This document shows, one piece after another, positions 53,929-63,834 of a stretch of DNA of 64,000 bases (the first letter of the stretch is position 1; every line of letters starts with the position of its first letter). The translations under genes and the position numbers were made by a program. The stretch is from the NCBI RefSeq assembly GCF_900129505.1, contig NZ_LT670818.1, positions 4,807,001 through 4,871,000 of the forward strand, read 5' to 3'. Under the pieces are notes generated by a model. The model searched no databases. It saw only the letters and a list, made by a program, of their open reading frames with translations, and was not told where the DNA came from. Source of the stretch: Bradyrhizobium erythrophlei. Its GTDB lineage: Bacteria; Pseudomonadota; Alphaproteobacteria; Rhizobiales; Xanthobacteraceae.

Positions 53929-55386
53929 ATGGTCGTTACCGGAACGTATGATCCGTATCTCGTGGTGCTGTCCATTCTGGTCGCCGCCCTTGCATCTTAC
54001 ACCGCCCTCGATCTCGGCGGGCGCGTGGCGGCGGCCCGAGGACTCGCGCGTCGCGTATGGCTGGCGGCGGCCGCTATCACAATGGGGGGCGGCATATGGT
54101 CGATGCACTTCGTTGCCATGCTCGCCTTCATCATGCCGACTCCGATGTCCTACGACATCGGATTGACCACCCTCTCGCTCGTGGTGGCGATATTCGTAAC
54201 CGGCGGCGGCTTTTACGTCATTGGTCGCCACAGCGGATCGCCGCTTCGCCTTGTTCTCGGCGGCATCTTCATGGGACTTGGCATTGCCGCCATGCATTAC
54301 ATCGGCATGGCGGCAATGTGGGAGCACATCGAGCTCAGCTACGACCGCATTTTCGTGGCGCTCTCCCTGATCATAGCGATCGGCGCCTCGACGGCGGCAC
54401 TATGGCTGGCATTCCGAACCACAGATCTTGGGCAAAAACTCATTGCCGCCGTCGTCATGGGCCTGGCCATTTCAGGTATGCACTACACGGCGATGGGAGG
54501 GACCATTTTTTCGGCTCACGGCCCGGTTCCCGAGGCCCACGGATACGCCAGTCTCGATCAAACCAAGCTGGCCCTGGCGGTTGCCGGCACAACGTTTGCC
54601 ATTCTGGCCTCCGCATTGATTGCCTCCCTGTCCGAGCAGAAGCGCGCCGAAGAAGCGCTGCGTGAGGCGCAGGCGGATCTCGCACACGTCAGCCGGGTGA
54701 CCACGATGGGTGAGTTGTGTGCCTCCCTGGCGCACGAAGTGAACCAACCTATTGCTGCTGCCGTCACCAGCGCCCATGCCTGCTTGAGTTGGCTCGCTTG
54801 CGACACTCCAAATCTCGAAGAGGCGCGCGCGTGTGCGATGAGAATAGTGGAAGACGGAAAGCGTGCGGCGGAAATCATCGACCGGATCCGTCTGCTCTGT
54901 AAGAAGGGTACACCGCAACGGGAGTTGGTTGATGTAAACGAAGTTATTCAGGAATTGATCGTCATCCTGCGCAGCCAGACCACGCGATACCTCATATCAG
55001 TACGGATGGAGTTGGCGGCAGATCTTCCCCAAGTTATGGGAGATCGCGTGCAACTGCAGCAGGTCATGATGAACCTCATGATGAACAGCATCGATGCGAT
55101 GAAGGATGTGGACGGGACGCGCGAGCTTGCCATCAAGTCGCGGCGAGCGAAAAACGAGCAACTTATGGTCTCCGTCAGCGATACCGGCGTAGGGTTGCCC
55201 CCGCAGCAGGCGAACCAGATCTTCGATGCGTTTTTTACCACGAAGGCTCACGGGACCGGTATGGGATTGTCCATCAGTCGTTCCATCGCTTCATCGCATA
55301 ACGGCCACTTGTGGGCCGCCGACAACTCTCCGCGCGGCGCAAGTTTTCACCTCATTTTACCCAGCAGAGTCGAAGAACATGGATGA
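53929..55386 (+). CDS. MHYT-domain sensor histidine kinase
   Basis: A 485-residue membrane histidine kinase. The N-terminal part, about residues 1-225, is seven hydrophobic segments with three MHYT-type motifs (WSMHFVAM, AAMHYIGMA, SGMHYTAMG), a domain thought to bind copper and sense oxygen, CO or NO. The kinase follows: H-box SLAHEVNQPIAAAVTSAHAC, N-box MMNLMMNSIDAMKD, G-box VSDTGVGLPPQQA and TTKAHGTGMGLSISRSIASS. It has no receiver domain, and no response regulator gene lies beside it. Confidence 0.85.
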   Translation: MVVTGTYDPYLVVLSILVAALASYTALDLGGRVAAARGLARRVWLAAAAITMGGGIWSMHFVAMLAFIMPTPMSYDIGLTTLSLVVAIFVTGGGFYVIGRHSGSPLRLVLGGIFMGLGIAAMHYIGMAAMWEHIELSYDRIFVALSLIIAIGASTAALWLAFRTTDLGQKLIAAVVMGLAISGMHYTAMGGTIFSAHGPVPEAHGYASLDQTKLALAVAGTTFAILASALIASLSEQKRAEEALREAQADLAHVSRVTTMGELCASLAHEVNQPIAAAVTSAHACLSWLACDTPNLEEARACAMRIVEDGKRAAEIIDRIRLLCKKGTPQRELVDVNEVIQELIVILRSQTTRYLISVRMELAADLPQVMGDRVQLQQVMMNLMMNSIDAMKDVDGTRELAIKSRRAKNEQLMVSVSDTGVGLPPQQANQIFDAFFTTKAHGTGMGLSISRSIASSHNGHLWAADNSPRGASFHLILPSRVEEHG

Positions 55387-55648
55387 CGCCTACAGGGCGC
55401 CCCCACGATGTTCATGCGACCGGCAGCAGCACCATCACCACAACAAAGAACGCTTTCGCGCCAGCCGCCGACAGGCCTGGCAGCGTCGAGCCTGGTGCCC
55501 TCGCTGAATTCGGACATCGCCGATACGCCCGCATCCTGTGACAGGAATATCCTGTTGCTCCAGGCCGCCTGTTTCTTGGAAACTATCACCAGCAAACGCG
55601 AACCAGGCCGTCTGGGCCTCGAACGCCGTTGCGGCCATCATGACCTTA

Positions 55649-58600
55649 TCAATGAAGCTCGCCGAGCAGGGCCTTGGCCTGTCGCAGGTCGCTCGTGTCA
55701 AAACCTTCGGTGAACCAATCGTAGATGGGGGCGAGAAGGTCACGTGCCGCTTGCCGTTTTCCCTGATCGCTCAAGAGCCGCGCCAGGCTCATGGCGGCGC
55801 GCAATTCCCATGATTTTGCCTGCTGTGCTCGCGCAACGGTCAGGGAATGCTCGAAATACGCGTGTGCTTTCGCCACGTCCCGCTGCGGCGACTTGAGCGC
55901 GATTTCACCGGCAACGCGATGGGCCTCAGCCTCGCACCACCTTTCCTTGGTTGCTTGCATCGCCGTCATTGCCTTGTCGATGCAGCGCCAGGCATCATCG
56001 AACTGCCCCGAATCTGCATGTGCGATTGCCAGCATGAACTCGTGCTCCGGCGTAAATATTGTCGACCCGGCCGACCGCCACAAATCAATGCCGGACGTGA
56101 CCATCTCGACTGCCTTGGTGGCTTTTCCCGTGAGGGTCAGGACATAGCCCTGCCGCAACACCCCTTCCGCCTTTCGGAACGGGGCACCTTTCTCCTCCGC
56201 CAGGATGACAAGTTCTTTGAGACGCTCGTTTGCCGCATCGTAATTCCCGCAGTAGGTATTGATAAGAATAGGGAAATTCAGCGTAAACATCAAAGTCGCG
56301 GCATGTTCAATCTGGCGCGCTTCCATTAGCGCGCGGTCTGCATCCCTGAGCGCAGCCTCGGGATAACCGAGCAGCCAAAAGAGCATTGAACGGAACCCCA
56401 GGCACGTCACCCGGAGGTCCTGGCCAAATCGCGTCATCAATCGCCGGTGTTCGGCGGCGCGGTAAAGGGCGAGCGCTTCGTTGTAGTGGACTCCGGCCTC
56501 GACGAGGTCCCCCATAAACGCGAGCGTGCTCCCCATGGTGCGGTGTCCAACCATGAGCGGTACCGTCCCCTCCTTCTCGCCAAGGGCCAGAAAGCGCGCT
56601 GCGAGCTCTCGCGCAATGTCGCCATCGAAGCTTATGAAATTGACGATCCACTGGCCAAAGAGGGCTGAGAGCAGCAACGAAGAGTCATCGGGAGTTTCTC
56701 CGAGCCGTTCGGCTTGCTCGATCAACGCTCTCACCTGAGCCACAGCAGCCTTGGTTTCGGGCGCGCCATATCCTTTGACATGCATGAGCGTGTTCAGGAG
56801 CGCGACTTGCAAAATGATCTGCTCGCGCCGCAGGTCGGACGTGCTGGGCAAGGTTGCGATTTGCGCCAGGGCGTGGCCAAGTTGTTCTGCGGCTTCGACC
56901 AGCGCCGAACGTTCCTGCGAGCGCTGTCCCGCCTTGCCCCACAGGTGCGCTGACTTCTCGATCAGGTCGGCCTTTGTGTAGTGACGCGCCAGCAGCTCGG
57001 GCTGGCTCTCGGCGATTTCTGCGAACTGACTTTCGAGGATCTCGGCGATGCGCGCATGCAGCACGCGCCTGGGCTCCCGCAGCAGCGTACTGTAGGCTGC
57101 GTCCTGCACCAGCGCATGCTTGAACAGGTAGCTCGCATAAGGCGGGGTGCCTTGTCGAAACAACAAGCCCGCGGCAATGAGCCGATCGAGGTCGGCGTCC
57201 AATTCTGCCTCCGGCTTGCGTACGAGCGCAGCCAGCAACATGTGGGGAAATTCCCGGCCGATCGCCGCGCCGACCTGCGCCACGTCCTTCGCCGGGCCGA
57301 GCCGGTCGAGTCGCGACATCAGCGAAGCCTGCAGGCTCGCCGGAACCGCCACGACAGGTCTTGGTGCCCCTGCGAAGGCCCGCTGCGCTTCACTCTCACC
57401 CTCCGCATCCAGCACCGCCTTGGTCATCTTCTCGACGAACAGTGGAATGCCATCGGTGCGCTCGATGATGTCCTGGCGGACGCCCGCCGGCAGCGATCGG
57501 TTGCCGATGACTCCCTCGATCAGGAAATGGATGTCGCGCCGCGCCAGCCGATTGAGGGTCAGCGCCGTCACGTGCGGCCGTCCGATCCAGGGCGGGCTGA
57601 ACTCCGGCCTGAAAGTAACAAGGATCAAGAGCCGGTGGCTCACGGCCAGGTCCACCGCCCGGGCGAACAATTCGAGGCTGGTTGGATCGGTCCAATGCGC
57701 ATCTTCGAAAATCATCAGCACGGGGTTGATCCGCGACAGCGCCTCGATGTGCGAACCAAGAGCTTGCAGCGTTTTCTGACGACGGAGCTGCGGCTCAACT
57801 TCAACCGGAGGGTAGCGTCCATCGTTGGGCAGCGACAGCATTTCGGCAAACAGCGCCGCATCCTGGGGCGGCGTCGAGCTTTGCGTCAGCAGCGCGTCAA
57901 GCTTGTTCGCTTTCGCTTGCGGGCTGTCATCGTGAGCAAAGCCAGCGGCGCGCATCATCTCGCCGATAACCGGATAGAGCGCGCTGTCGGTATGCTGCGG
58001 CGAGCAGAAGTACCGCAGGCGCATGTGCGGCTCGCGAGCAAGCTGTTCCAACAGCGCGACGATGAGCCGTGATTTGCCGATCCCCGCTTCACCGGAAAGC
58101 AGCACCACCTGACCTTCGCCGATCTTGGCCCGCGACCATCGCCGAAGCAGCAACTCAAGTTCTTCCTCCCGCCCGACAAGGGAGATCACGGTCCCCTCAC
58201 GCAGCGCCTCAAATCGGCTTTCGACCGAACTCGGCCGTACCGCCGCCCATGCGCGCACCGAGCCGGTGATTCCCTTGAGGTCTTTGGCCCCAAGGTCCTG
58301 CAGTTCGAACAGATTTCCGAGCAGTCTGCGCGTGCCCTCGGCGATGACCACCGTGTTGGGCGCCGCGATACCCTCCAGCCGTGCAGCCAGATTCGGAGTC
58401 TCGCCGATAATGCCACGCTCCTGCGCCTCGCCCGCGCCGATGAGATCGCCGACCACGACCAAACCGGTCGCTATGCCCACACGAGCTTGCAGAACAACGG
58501 GCTCCTTGAGCGCTGCGAGTCTCGCGATCAAGTCCAGTCCAGCCCGTACCGCGCGTTCTGCATCATCCTCGTGCGCCTGTGGATAGCCGAAATAGGCGAG

Positions 58601-59014
58601 CACGCCGTCGCCCATGTATTTTGCCACGAACCCGTCGAAGCGCTGCACTGTCTCCGTCACACACTTCTGGTAAGTTGAAATGATGTCTCGTAAATCCTCG
58701 GGATCCATGCGTGCCGACAGTTCCGTTGAGCCGACCAGGTCGACGAACATGACGGTGACCTGACGGCGCTCCGCGGCGTCCGGGGCCTTCGGCGCCATTG
58801 AAACAGCAGAGGGTTCGGGTGCGGCCTGCGCCGCGGCCGTCGGCTCGCCGATGGCTGCAAGGATTTTCCGCCGGTGCCCGAGCGGAATGCCGATATCCTT
58901 CAGGTCCTGGTCAGTCAGATGGGGGAGTACGGCGAGGTCAATTTCATTTTCGGCAAAACGCTGTGCGTATTGCCCAAGACCAAGTCGCTCAAGCCAGTAG
59001 GCAATCTCCTGCAC
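55649..59014 (-). CDS. SAM-adenylate cyclase-AAA-TPR signalling protein
   Basis: A 1121-residue protein, chosen to start at the GTG at 59014 (GGAGG five bases before it). Order: SAM domain at residues 1-55 (YWLERLGLGQYAQRFAENEI, TDQDLKDIGIPLGHRRKILA); class III cyclase domain at about 85-260 (VTVMFVDLVGSTELSARMDP, metal Asp, and GDGVLAYFGYPQAHEDDAER); AAA/NACHT-like ATPase at about 280-560 with Walker A LSGEAGIGKSRL and Walker B MIFEDAHWTDP; then a helical TPR-rich C-terminal half. It may make cAMP in response to a ligand or partner. The role of the ATPase is unclear. Confidence 0.85.
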   Translation of the reverse strand: MQEIAYWLERLGLGQYAQRFAENEIDLAVLPHLTDQDLKDIGIPLGHRRKILAAIGEPTAAAQAAPEPSAVSMAPKAPDAAERRQVTVMFVDLVGSTELSARMDPEDLRDIISTYQKCVTETVQRFDGFVAKYMGDGVLAYFGYPQAHEDDAERAVRAGLDLIARLAALKEPVVLQARVGIATGLVVVGDLIGAGEAQERGIIGETPNLAARLEGIAAPNTVVIAEGTRRLLGNLFELQDLGAKDLKGITGSVRAWAAVRPSSVESRFEALREGTVISLVGREEELELLLRRWSRAKIGEGQVVLLSGEAGIGKSRLIVALLEQLAREPHMRLRYFCSPQHTDSALYPVIGEMMRAAGFAHDDSPQAKANKLDALLTQSSTPPQDAALFAEMLSLPNDGRYPPVEVEPQLRRQKTLQALGSHIEALSRINPVLMIFEDAHWTDPTSLELFARAVDLAVSHRLLILVTFRPEFSPPWIGRPHVTALTLNRLARRDIHFLIEGVIGNRSLPAGVRQDIIERTDGIPLFVEKMTKAVLDAEGESEAQRAFAGAPRPVVAVPASLQASLMSRLDRLGPAKDVAQVGAAIGREFPHMLLAALVRKPEAELDADLDRLIAAGLLFRQGTPPYASYLFKHALVQDAAYSTLLREPRRVLHARIAEILESQFAEIAESQPELLARHYTKADLIEKSAHLWGKAGQRSQERSALVEAAEQLGHALAQIATLPSTSDLRREQIILQVALLNTLMHVKGYGAPETKAAVAQVRALIEQAERLGETPDDSSLLLSALFGQWIVNFISFDGDIARELAARFLALGEKEGTVPLMVGHRTMGSTLAFMGDLVEAGVHYNEALALYRAAEHRRLMTRFGQDLRVTCLGFRSMLFWLLGYPEAALRDADRALMEARQIEHAATLMFTLNFPILINTYCGNYDAANERLKELVILAEEKGAPFRKAEGVLRQGYVLTLTGKATKAVEMVTSGIDLWRSAGSTIFTPEHEFMLAIAHADSGQFDDAWRCIDKAMTAMQATKERWCEAEAHRVAGEIALKSPQRDVAKAHAYFEHSLTVARAQQAKSWELRAAMSLARLLSDQGKRQAARDLLAPIYDWFTEGFDTSDLRQAKALLGELH

Positions 59015-59249
59015 ATCGCCTCCGCGGTTTACAGGCCCCTTACTCAGCAGGATGGATAGCTTATACTTTTTGCGCGACAAAGGCAGGCGGTTTCGCGCAT
59101 TGCAGCGCATGTCCGTGAAGGGGCAAAAGCTGACTCTGACGGGAGGTCCGGTTCTGGCGCAAAGCTGACTACCGGACGGGGGAGCGCGCTTCCGTTCGCG
59201 CACGGCATCTGGCTTCCGGTGGCGCGCACGCCTACAGCGCGGTCGGAAG

Positions 59250-59489
59250 TTACCCCAGGATCATCCTGGCCGACCAATCATCGTGCGTTGTATTCCCACC
59301 GTTCCAACGCGGCGCATCGCTCTCACGCCCGACGCACGTCCCGAATGTCCGATCACGACACGCGCCCGCTTTTTGCCCACAGGAACGACAGTCACCATCA
59401 TGGCGCGCAATCTGCGCCGCAAGCGCAGGTAAACCCGTCAATATGACGATCGAAACCACAAACAATTTGGCTATCTTTTTGAGACGCAT
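59250..59489 (-). CDS. Possible small secreted protein
   Basis: A 79-residue frame with a clean Sec signal (MRLKKIAKLFVVSIVILTGL, cleavage after PALAA) and a strong GAAGGAAGGA about five bases before the ATG. The mature part has three or four cysteines (GDCRSCGQKAGACRDRTFGT) and no recognised domain. The lack of homology evidence keeps confidence low. The region 59015-59249 on its downstream side holds no other gene. Confidence 0.4.
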   Translation of the reverse strand: MRLKKIAKLFVVSIVILTGLPALAAQIARHDGDCRSCGQKAGACRDRTFGTCVGRESDAPRWNGGNTTHDDWSARMILG

Positions 59490-59850
59490 CTTGATCCTTC
59501 CTTCTATGAGGCAAAGATTGCCCGGGCCGTCTTTCAGGAGAGGTGCCGCAATTGCGACCGGGCGAGCCGAAGCAACCAGTCCGGATGGCTGAGAGTTGTC
59601 CGATAGGCAGCATCGGCTTTTGGCACACGCAAAGCAGGACTCACATTCCAGTCTTGATATTGCCGAACCCGTAAATTTTAAGCCGCGTTCCGAACGCCGA
59701 ATGTGAACCGGCCCACACTTTGTTGAAATTGTTTCGGCTGGTCCACTACTGCGATCCGGCGACTGGTGTGGCCATCATGGATTTCGTTTCCGGCCGGCCG
59801 CTTTCGAAAATCGAACGACTCTGAAAATCTCGCAGAATTCGATCTTTATA
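59490..59850. other. Intergenic region before the second IS element
   Basis: 361 bases without a supported gene. The left end holds the promoter of the possible secreted protein. The right end is the TA target site of the IS630-like element. Nothing else was recognised. Confidence 0.5.
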
Positions 59851-60995
59851 CCAATGGCCCCAAACACTGACTCATTTTTGGGATTCCCAAATCAGGGAAA
59901 CTCTGACTCGATGCTGGCTCTTGAGAGAGGAGCGGCATCGATGGGAGCGGCGGTATCGATCACCCGGCTTGATCTGACGGCTTCGGAGCTTCGCAAGGCG
60001 GCGAGCGGGGAGAAGGACGGTGCGGCGGCGCGGCGGATACTGGCGCTTGCGCTGGTGCTCGACGGTTTGGACCGCAAGATGGCGGCCGAAACCTGCGGCA
60101 TGAATCGTCAGACCTTGCGGGACTGGGTGCATCGTTACAACGCCGAGGGACTGGCCGGGCTACGCAATCTCAAATCGCCAGGCCCCGGATCGAAGCTCAC
60201 GGCGCGGCAGCAGGCCGAATTGGCCGAGCTTGTCGAGGCCGGCCCCGATCCGGCGCGGCACGGAGTGGTGCGTTGGCGGCGGATCGATCTGCGCGACGAA
60301 TTGCAGCGGCGCTTCGGTGTCGCGCTCCACGAGCGTTCGGTCGGGAAGGTTCTGGCCAAGCTCGGTTACCGCAGGCTGTCGGTAAGGCCCCGCCACCCGC
60401 AGGCCGACGAAAAAGCCCAGGAGGCGTTTAAAAAAACTTCGCCACGACAGTCACGGCGCAGCTCCCCGACCACGCCAAAGACAAGCCGATCGAAATCTGG
60501 TTCCAAGACGAGGCCCGGATCGGCCAGCAGGGCACGCTAACCCGCGTCTGGGCCAAGCGTGGAACGAGGCCCCGCGCCCCGCGCGACCAACGCTACGACT
60601 GGGCCTATCTGTTCGGCGCCGCCTGTCCGCAACGTCGCGTCGCCGCAGGCCTGGTCATGCCGGCGGCGAACGCCGAGACCATGTCGCTGCATCTCATCGC
60701 CATCGGCCGCATGGTCGCCACAGGTAGCCACGCCGCCCTCGTCCTCGACGGCGCGGGCTATCACATCGCTGCCGCACTCACCATCCCCGACAACGTCACC
60801 CTCGTGCACTTGCCGGCCTACGCCCCTGAACTCAATCCAATCGAAAACGTCTGGGAATATCTGCGCGGCAACAAACTCGCGATCACCGTCTTCGACGACT
60901 ACGACGACATCGTCGATAAAGCCTGCGCAGCATGGAACTTCTTCGCAGACGATCCAAATCGATCATGGGCAACGGTCAATCCTTAGGGCCGTTGG
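59851..60995. mobile_element. IS630-family element with frameshifted transposase
   Basis: About 1145 bp. The left end CCAATGGCCCCAAACACTG and right end (reverse complement) CCAACGGCCCTAAGGATTG form inverted repeats, each preceded by TA (59849-59850 and 60996-60997) as expected for this family. The single transposase gene is split into two frames by a poly-A tract. Confidence 0.8.
59941..60986 (+). CDS. IS630-family transposase, two frames joined by -1 frameshift
   Basis: Frame one (from ATG 59941) encodes the HTH part: RILALALVLDGLDRKMAAET, MNRQTLRDWVHRYNAEGLAG, then RRFGVALHERSVGKVLAKLG. At the A7 run 60430-60436 (TTTAAAAAAACTTC) the reading must slip back one base. The other frame then continues KNFATTVTAQLPDHAKDKPI with the DDE residues in WFQDEARIGQ, VLDGAGYHI and NPIENVWEYLRG. 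The stop is at 60984-60986. IS630 elements commonly use such slippery A runs for programmed frameshifting, so the gene may be active rather than broken. A sequencing error would give the same appearance. Confidence 0.8.
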
Positions 60996-61223
60996 TATTA
61001 GACGTCTCTACAGTTATATAGCTCGCTAGGGCCGACACGAAGGTCCAGCGTCGTTCTTGGATTGAACCATGTAGTCACTCACGCCGCCGCGCACGAAACG
61101 CGTCAGCGGTCCTGAAAATTTCGTTCGCCAGCCAATAAGGACTTTTTCAACACTATCTGCCAACAGCGGACTAACGCGCGATGAGCGCAGCGGTGTCGCC
61201 AGCAGCGCTTGCGAGATTTACGC

Positions 61224-61928
61224 CTATCCTCGTGCAAGATCGAGCAGCCGATCCCTCTCGGGATTCTGCGGTCGCGCGCGCCCTGCGCCCCTCCGGCCTC
61301 TATACGTGGCAATCGCTATCATTATCCATGTTGCGTGGAATGCCAGTCCGGCCAGTAGGACGAATTGACCGGGAATGGGCCCAATCGCTGCTCGCATCCA
61401 GAACTCCTGCAGTGAGGCGACCGGCACCGGATGGATGAGCAGTTTCCCGAGGTAGGCGGTCACCTGGATTGCGAAAATCCAGCTGTAGTTGTGGCGGAGC
61501 CTGCGACCCACGGCTTCAGCATATGTAATATGGAGGTTGGGGGCTCGGTAATCCTGGTAGAGAATCTCGTTCCAGCCATTCTCGACCTGGACACCATGGC
61601 CACGAAGAATTGGACCGAAGAAATACACTTCGAGGACATGCGCGCGCATGCGCCAAAAATCGAAGAAGCGGTAACGCCGGGCCTCGATGTACAGGAAGGT
61701 AGTAACCAAAAGTCCTACGAGTACTAACGGCAGAGGGGACGCGGATTCGCTGCTAAACGTGAGTGACAGTGCAATACCAGTTGTAAGGACCGCCCAATTG
61801 GTCGTTGTATCGAGGCGTGTACGCCAGACCGTGCTACGATACAGCTCCCCGCGATAGAGGTGCGACAACGCTGTGATATCAGCTGGGTTGAATGCAGATT
61901 GCTTACCTTCGATGTTGCTTTCACTCAT
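61224..61928 (-). CDS. DUF2270 membrane protein
   Basis: A 234-residue protein with a conserved start of the DUF2270 family (HLYRGELYRSTVWRTRLDTT) and at least three transmembrane segments: WAVLTTGIALSLTFS, LPLVLVGLLVTTFLYIEARR and, at the C-terminal side, FVLLAGLAFHATWIMIAIAT. The middle contains a soluble stretch, RAHVLEVYFFGPILRGHGVQ. Function is unknown. The adjacent stretches 61000-61223 and 61929-62103 hold no convincing gene. Confidence 0.75.
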   Translation of the reverse strand: MSESNIEGKQSAFNPADITALSHLYRGELYRSTVWRTRLDTTTNWAVLTTGIALSLTFSSESASPLPLVLVGLLVTTFLYIEARRYRFFDFWRMRAHVLEVYFFGPILRGHGVQVENGWNEILYQDYRAPNLHITYAEAVGRRLRHNYSWIFAIQVTAYLGKLLIHPVPVASLQEFWMRAAIGPIPGQFVLLAGLAFHATWIMIAIATYRGRRGAGRARPQNPERDRLLDLARG

Positions 61929-62103
61929 CGTTTTGACCCCTTGCGCTTATACCATTCACTACCCCAACACATGCTGCTTGGCGATGTTCTATTATGAACT
62001 CATTTCACGTCGTCGGTCTCGATAAATTCGGCGTAATCGTGCTGCGACAGAAATGGTCGCGCGGCCAGGTCGAAGCACGGTTTTGCGCTTAGGAGTCCAC
62101 GCC

Positions 62104-63016
62104 CTAACCAGGCCGTTGAGTCTCGAACGCCGCCAGCGCCTGCAGCAACAATTGCGGTGCTTCCTGCGCCACGCAGTGGCCGACACCGTCGAAGGTCCAC
62201 TGGCTCGCGGCCGGAATCAAGGCGACGGCCCGCGCGGCCATCTCCTTGTAGATGGCCCAGGAATTTTCCGCGGTCGCGACGCGCACGGGACAGTCGATTC
62301 CGGCGAGCGAAGCAAAGGGATTGCCGCGTTCGTCGCCGGCATAGACCTGCTCCATCGCCTCGAAGATCGGTCCCAGCATCGCCGCTTCGATGTCCGGCCG
62401 GCACAACAGCCGCACCCGGCCGTCGGGCTGCGTCTCGAAGCCGTGCCGCACATAGGACCAGAGCGCATCCTCCGACCACGTTGCAAACGCCGGCGCCGCG
62501 CGATAGCGCGTGAACGCCGCGGTGGCGCTGTCGAAATCGGGCTGGCGGCGCAGCGTTCCCTGCACATAAGGCTGCGCCCGTGTCGCTCAAGCCGGCACCG
62601 TCAGCGCGAGCCGTGCGTGGATCCATGATTGTCGGCTCCATCACGAACAGGCGCGAGAAGCGCGCCGGCATGAGCCTGGCGGCGAGCAGCAGATCGGTGG
62701 CGCCGGCGCTGTGTCCGACGCCGAAGACATTTTTAAGCGTGAGCGTTTCGACCACGGAGCAGACGTCCGACGCAAAATCCAGAAAATGATAACGGTCGGC
62801 GGAAGGCTTGTGGCTGGCGCCGTGGCCGCGGCGGTCGATGCCATAGACATTATATCTGGAGGAAAGCTCACGCGCTATCTCGTCCCAGACCTCCGCGACG
62901 AAGCCGGTGCCGTGCACCAGCAGCGCCGGCGGCTTGCCCGAAAGAGCATCACCCCATCGCGCGACCGCGATGCGGCCGCCGTCCTGTTCGACCCAGATGC
63001 GATGCCGGTCCGTCAT
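62104..63016 (-). pseudogene. Frameshifted alpha/beta hydrolase
   Basis: Starting at ATG 63016, the N-terminal 150 or so residues are a typical alpha/beta hydrolase: LLVHGTGFVAEVWDEIAREL, YGIDRRGHGASHKPS and the nucleophile elbow GVGHSAGATDLL. Near 62577-62579, in a run of three C on the plus strand, the frame breaks. After a one-base deletion the other frame continues naturally (AQPYVQGTLRRQPDFDSATA) to the catalytic His region FDGVGHCVAQEAPQLL and stops at 62104. So one extra base has split an otherwise complete gene. It may be a real pseudogene or an assembly error. Confidence 0.75.
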
Positions 63017-63057
63017 CTCAGGCGCTGCTCTCCACATTACGGACCATTTGATTTATC

Positions 63058-63110
63058 TGACGCGTTTTCTCGGCGCAAACCGGTCTCAACTCGCTCGAAA
63101 ACGCGATCGT
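63058..63110. repeat. Interspersed repeat, family GCGTTTTC, half copy D (inverted)
   Basis: Read on the minus strand: GCGTTTTCGAGCGAGTTGAG, ACCGGTTTGCGCCGAGAAAA, then CGCGTCA, matching the head of the copies at 14109 and 39893 but lacking the terminal hairpin. Confidence 0.7.
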
Positions 63111-63624
63111 AAACGACCCGACGGGCAAATCAGCAAAAACCTGTCCAGCCCCGCCGCGAAAAATATTCTGATTTTCAGAAGACCCAAATCACTTTATATC
63201 TGCAGCCGTCCCGTCCCACTCCGAGGGGCGTTTCGCGATCGTCACGAATGCGGGTCGGGATGCGGTGGACGCTGATGTGCCTTTGACGAACGGCACCTGA
63301 GGCGGACGGCAAAATCGTGTGGTCCTGACGCCTCGACGCTGGCGTCAAGTTCTTGAGAAGCAAGCTTCTCAGGGATGACGGTGACAAGAAAGCCCGATCG
63401 CCGGGGAGAGTACGACATAAGCCGTAAACCATTGCGCGGGGAATGCCGGACGTTTCCGGTGTGACCTGACTAACGCGTGTGCGTTCTACCACTACCGTTT
63501 GCACACGCGGCTATCGGGCGCATCGGACGCCCGGCATTCCCTGCGCCCTCTGAACGGAGAGGGCGGAACGAGCAGGCAAGACTCGCGCGAAATGCGCGGC
63601 GAGATCGCGAAGGTGTGTGTTGCC

Positions 63625-63695
63625 GTCATTGCGAGCGCAGCGAAGCTTTGGCCCCACGAAGAAAGAATGGATTGCTTCGCTTCGCTCGCAATGAC
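63625..63695. repeat. Palindromic intergenic repeat (REP-like), second copy
   Basis: GTCATTGCGAGCGCAGCGAA and GGATTGCTTCGCTTCGCTCG then CAATGAC form a long hairpin. It is the same family as 7039-7118. Confidence 0.8.
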
Positions 63696-63725
63696 GATCT
63701 CAAAGACCCGTAGCACACCTCCAAT

Positions 63726-63824
63726 GTCATCGTCCGCGAAGGCGGACGATCCAGTAGTCCAGAGAAGCCCGCGATTCAACCGAGAGGCCGCGGCGTACTG
63801 GATACCCGCCTTCGCGGGTATGAC
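63726..63824. repeat. Palindromic repeat with GTCAT/ATGAC ends
   Basis: GTCATCGTCCGCGAAGGCGG, ACGATCCAGTA at 63726-63756 and TACTGGATACCCGCCTTCGC, GGGTATGAC at 63796-63824 make an imperfect long dyad. Its minus-strand translation gives the familiar VIPAKAGIQ string of spurious frames from this repeat class. Confidence 0.7.
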
Positions 63825-63834
63825 GACCGGTGCG

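Larger units (their letters stand above)
63017..63834. other. Repeat-rich intergenic region
   Basis: 818 bases without a supported gene. From left to right it contains a half copy of the GCGTTTTC repeat, a stretch at about 63175-63560 whose frames (PGDRAFLSPSSLRSLLLKNL type) I recognise as a high-copy non-coding sequence of Bradyrhizobium-type genomes, a REP-like hairpin and a second hairpin family. Confidence 0.6.

Noticed and set aside
63175..63504. Minus-strand protein of about 109 residues
   Set aside because: It matches the translation of a high-copy non-coding repeat rather than a protein family.
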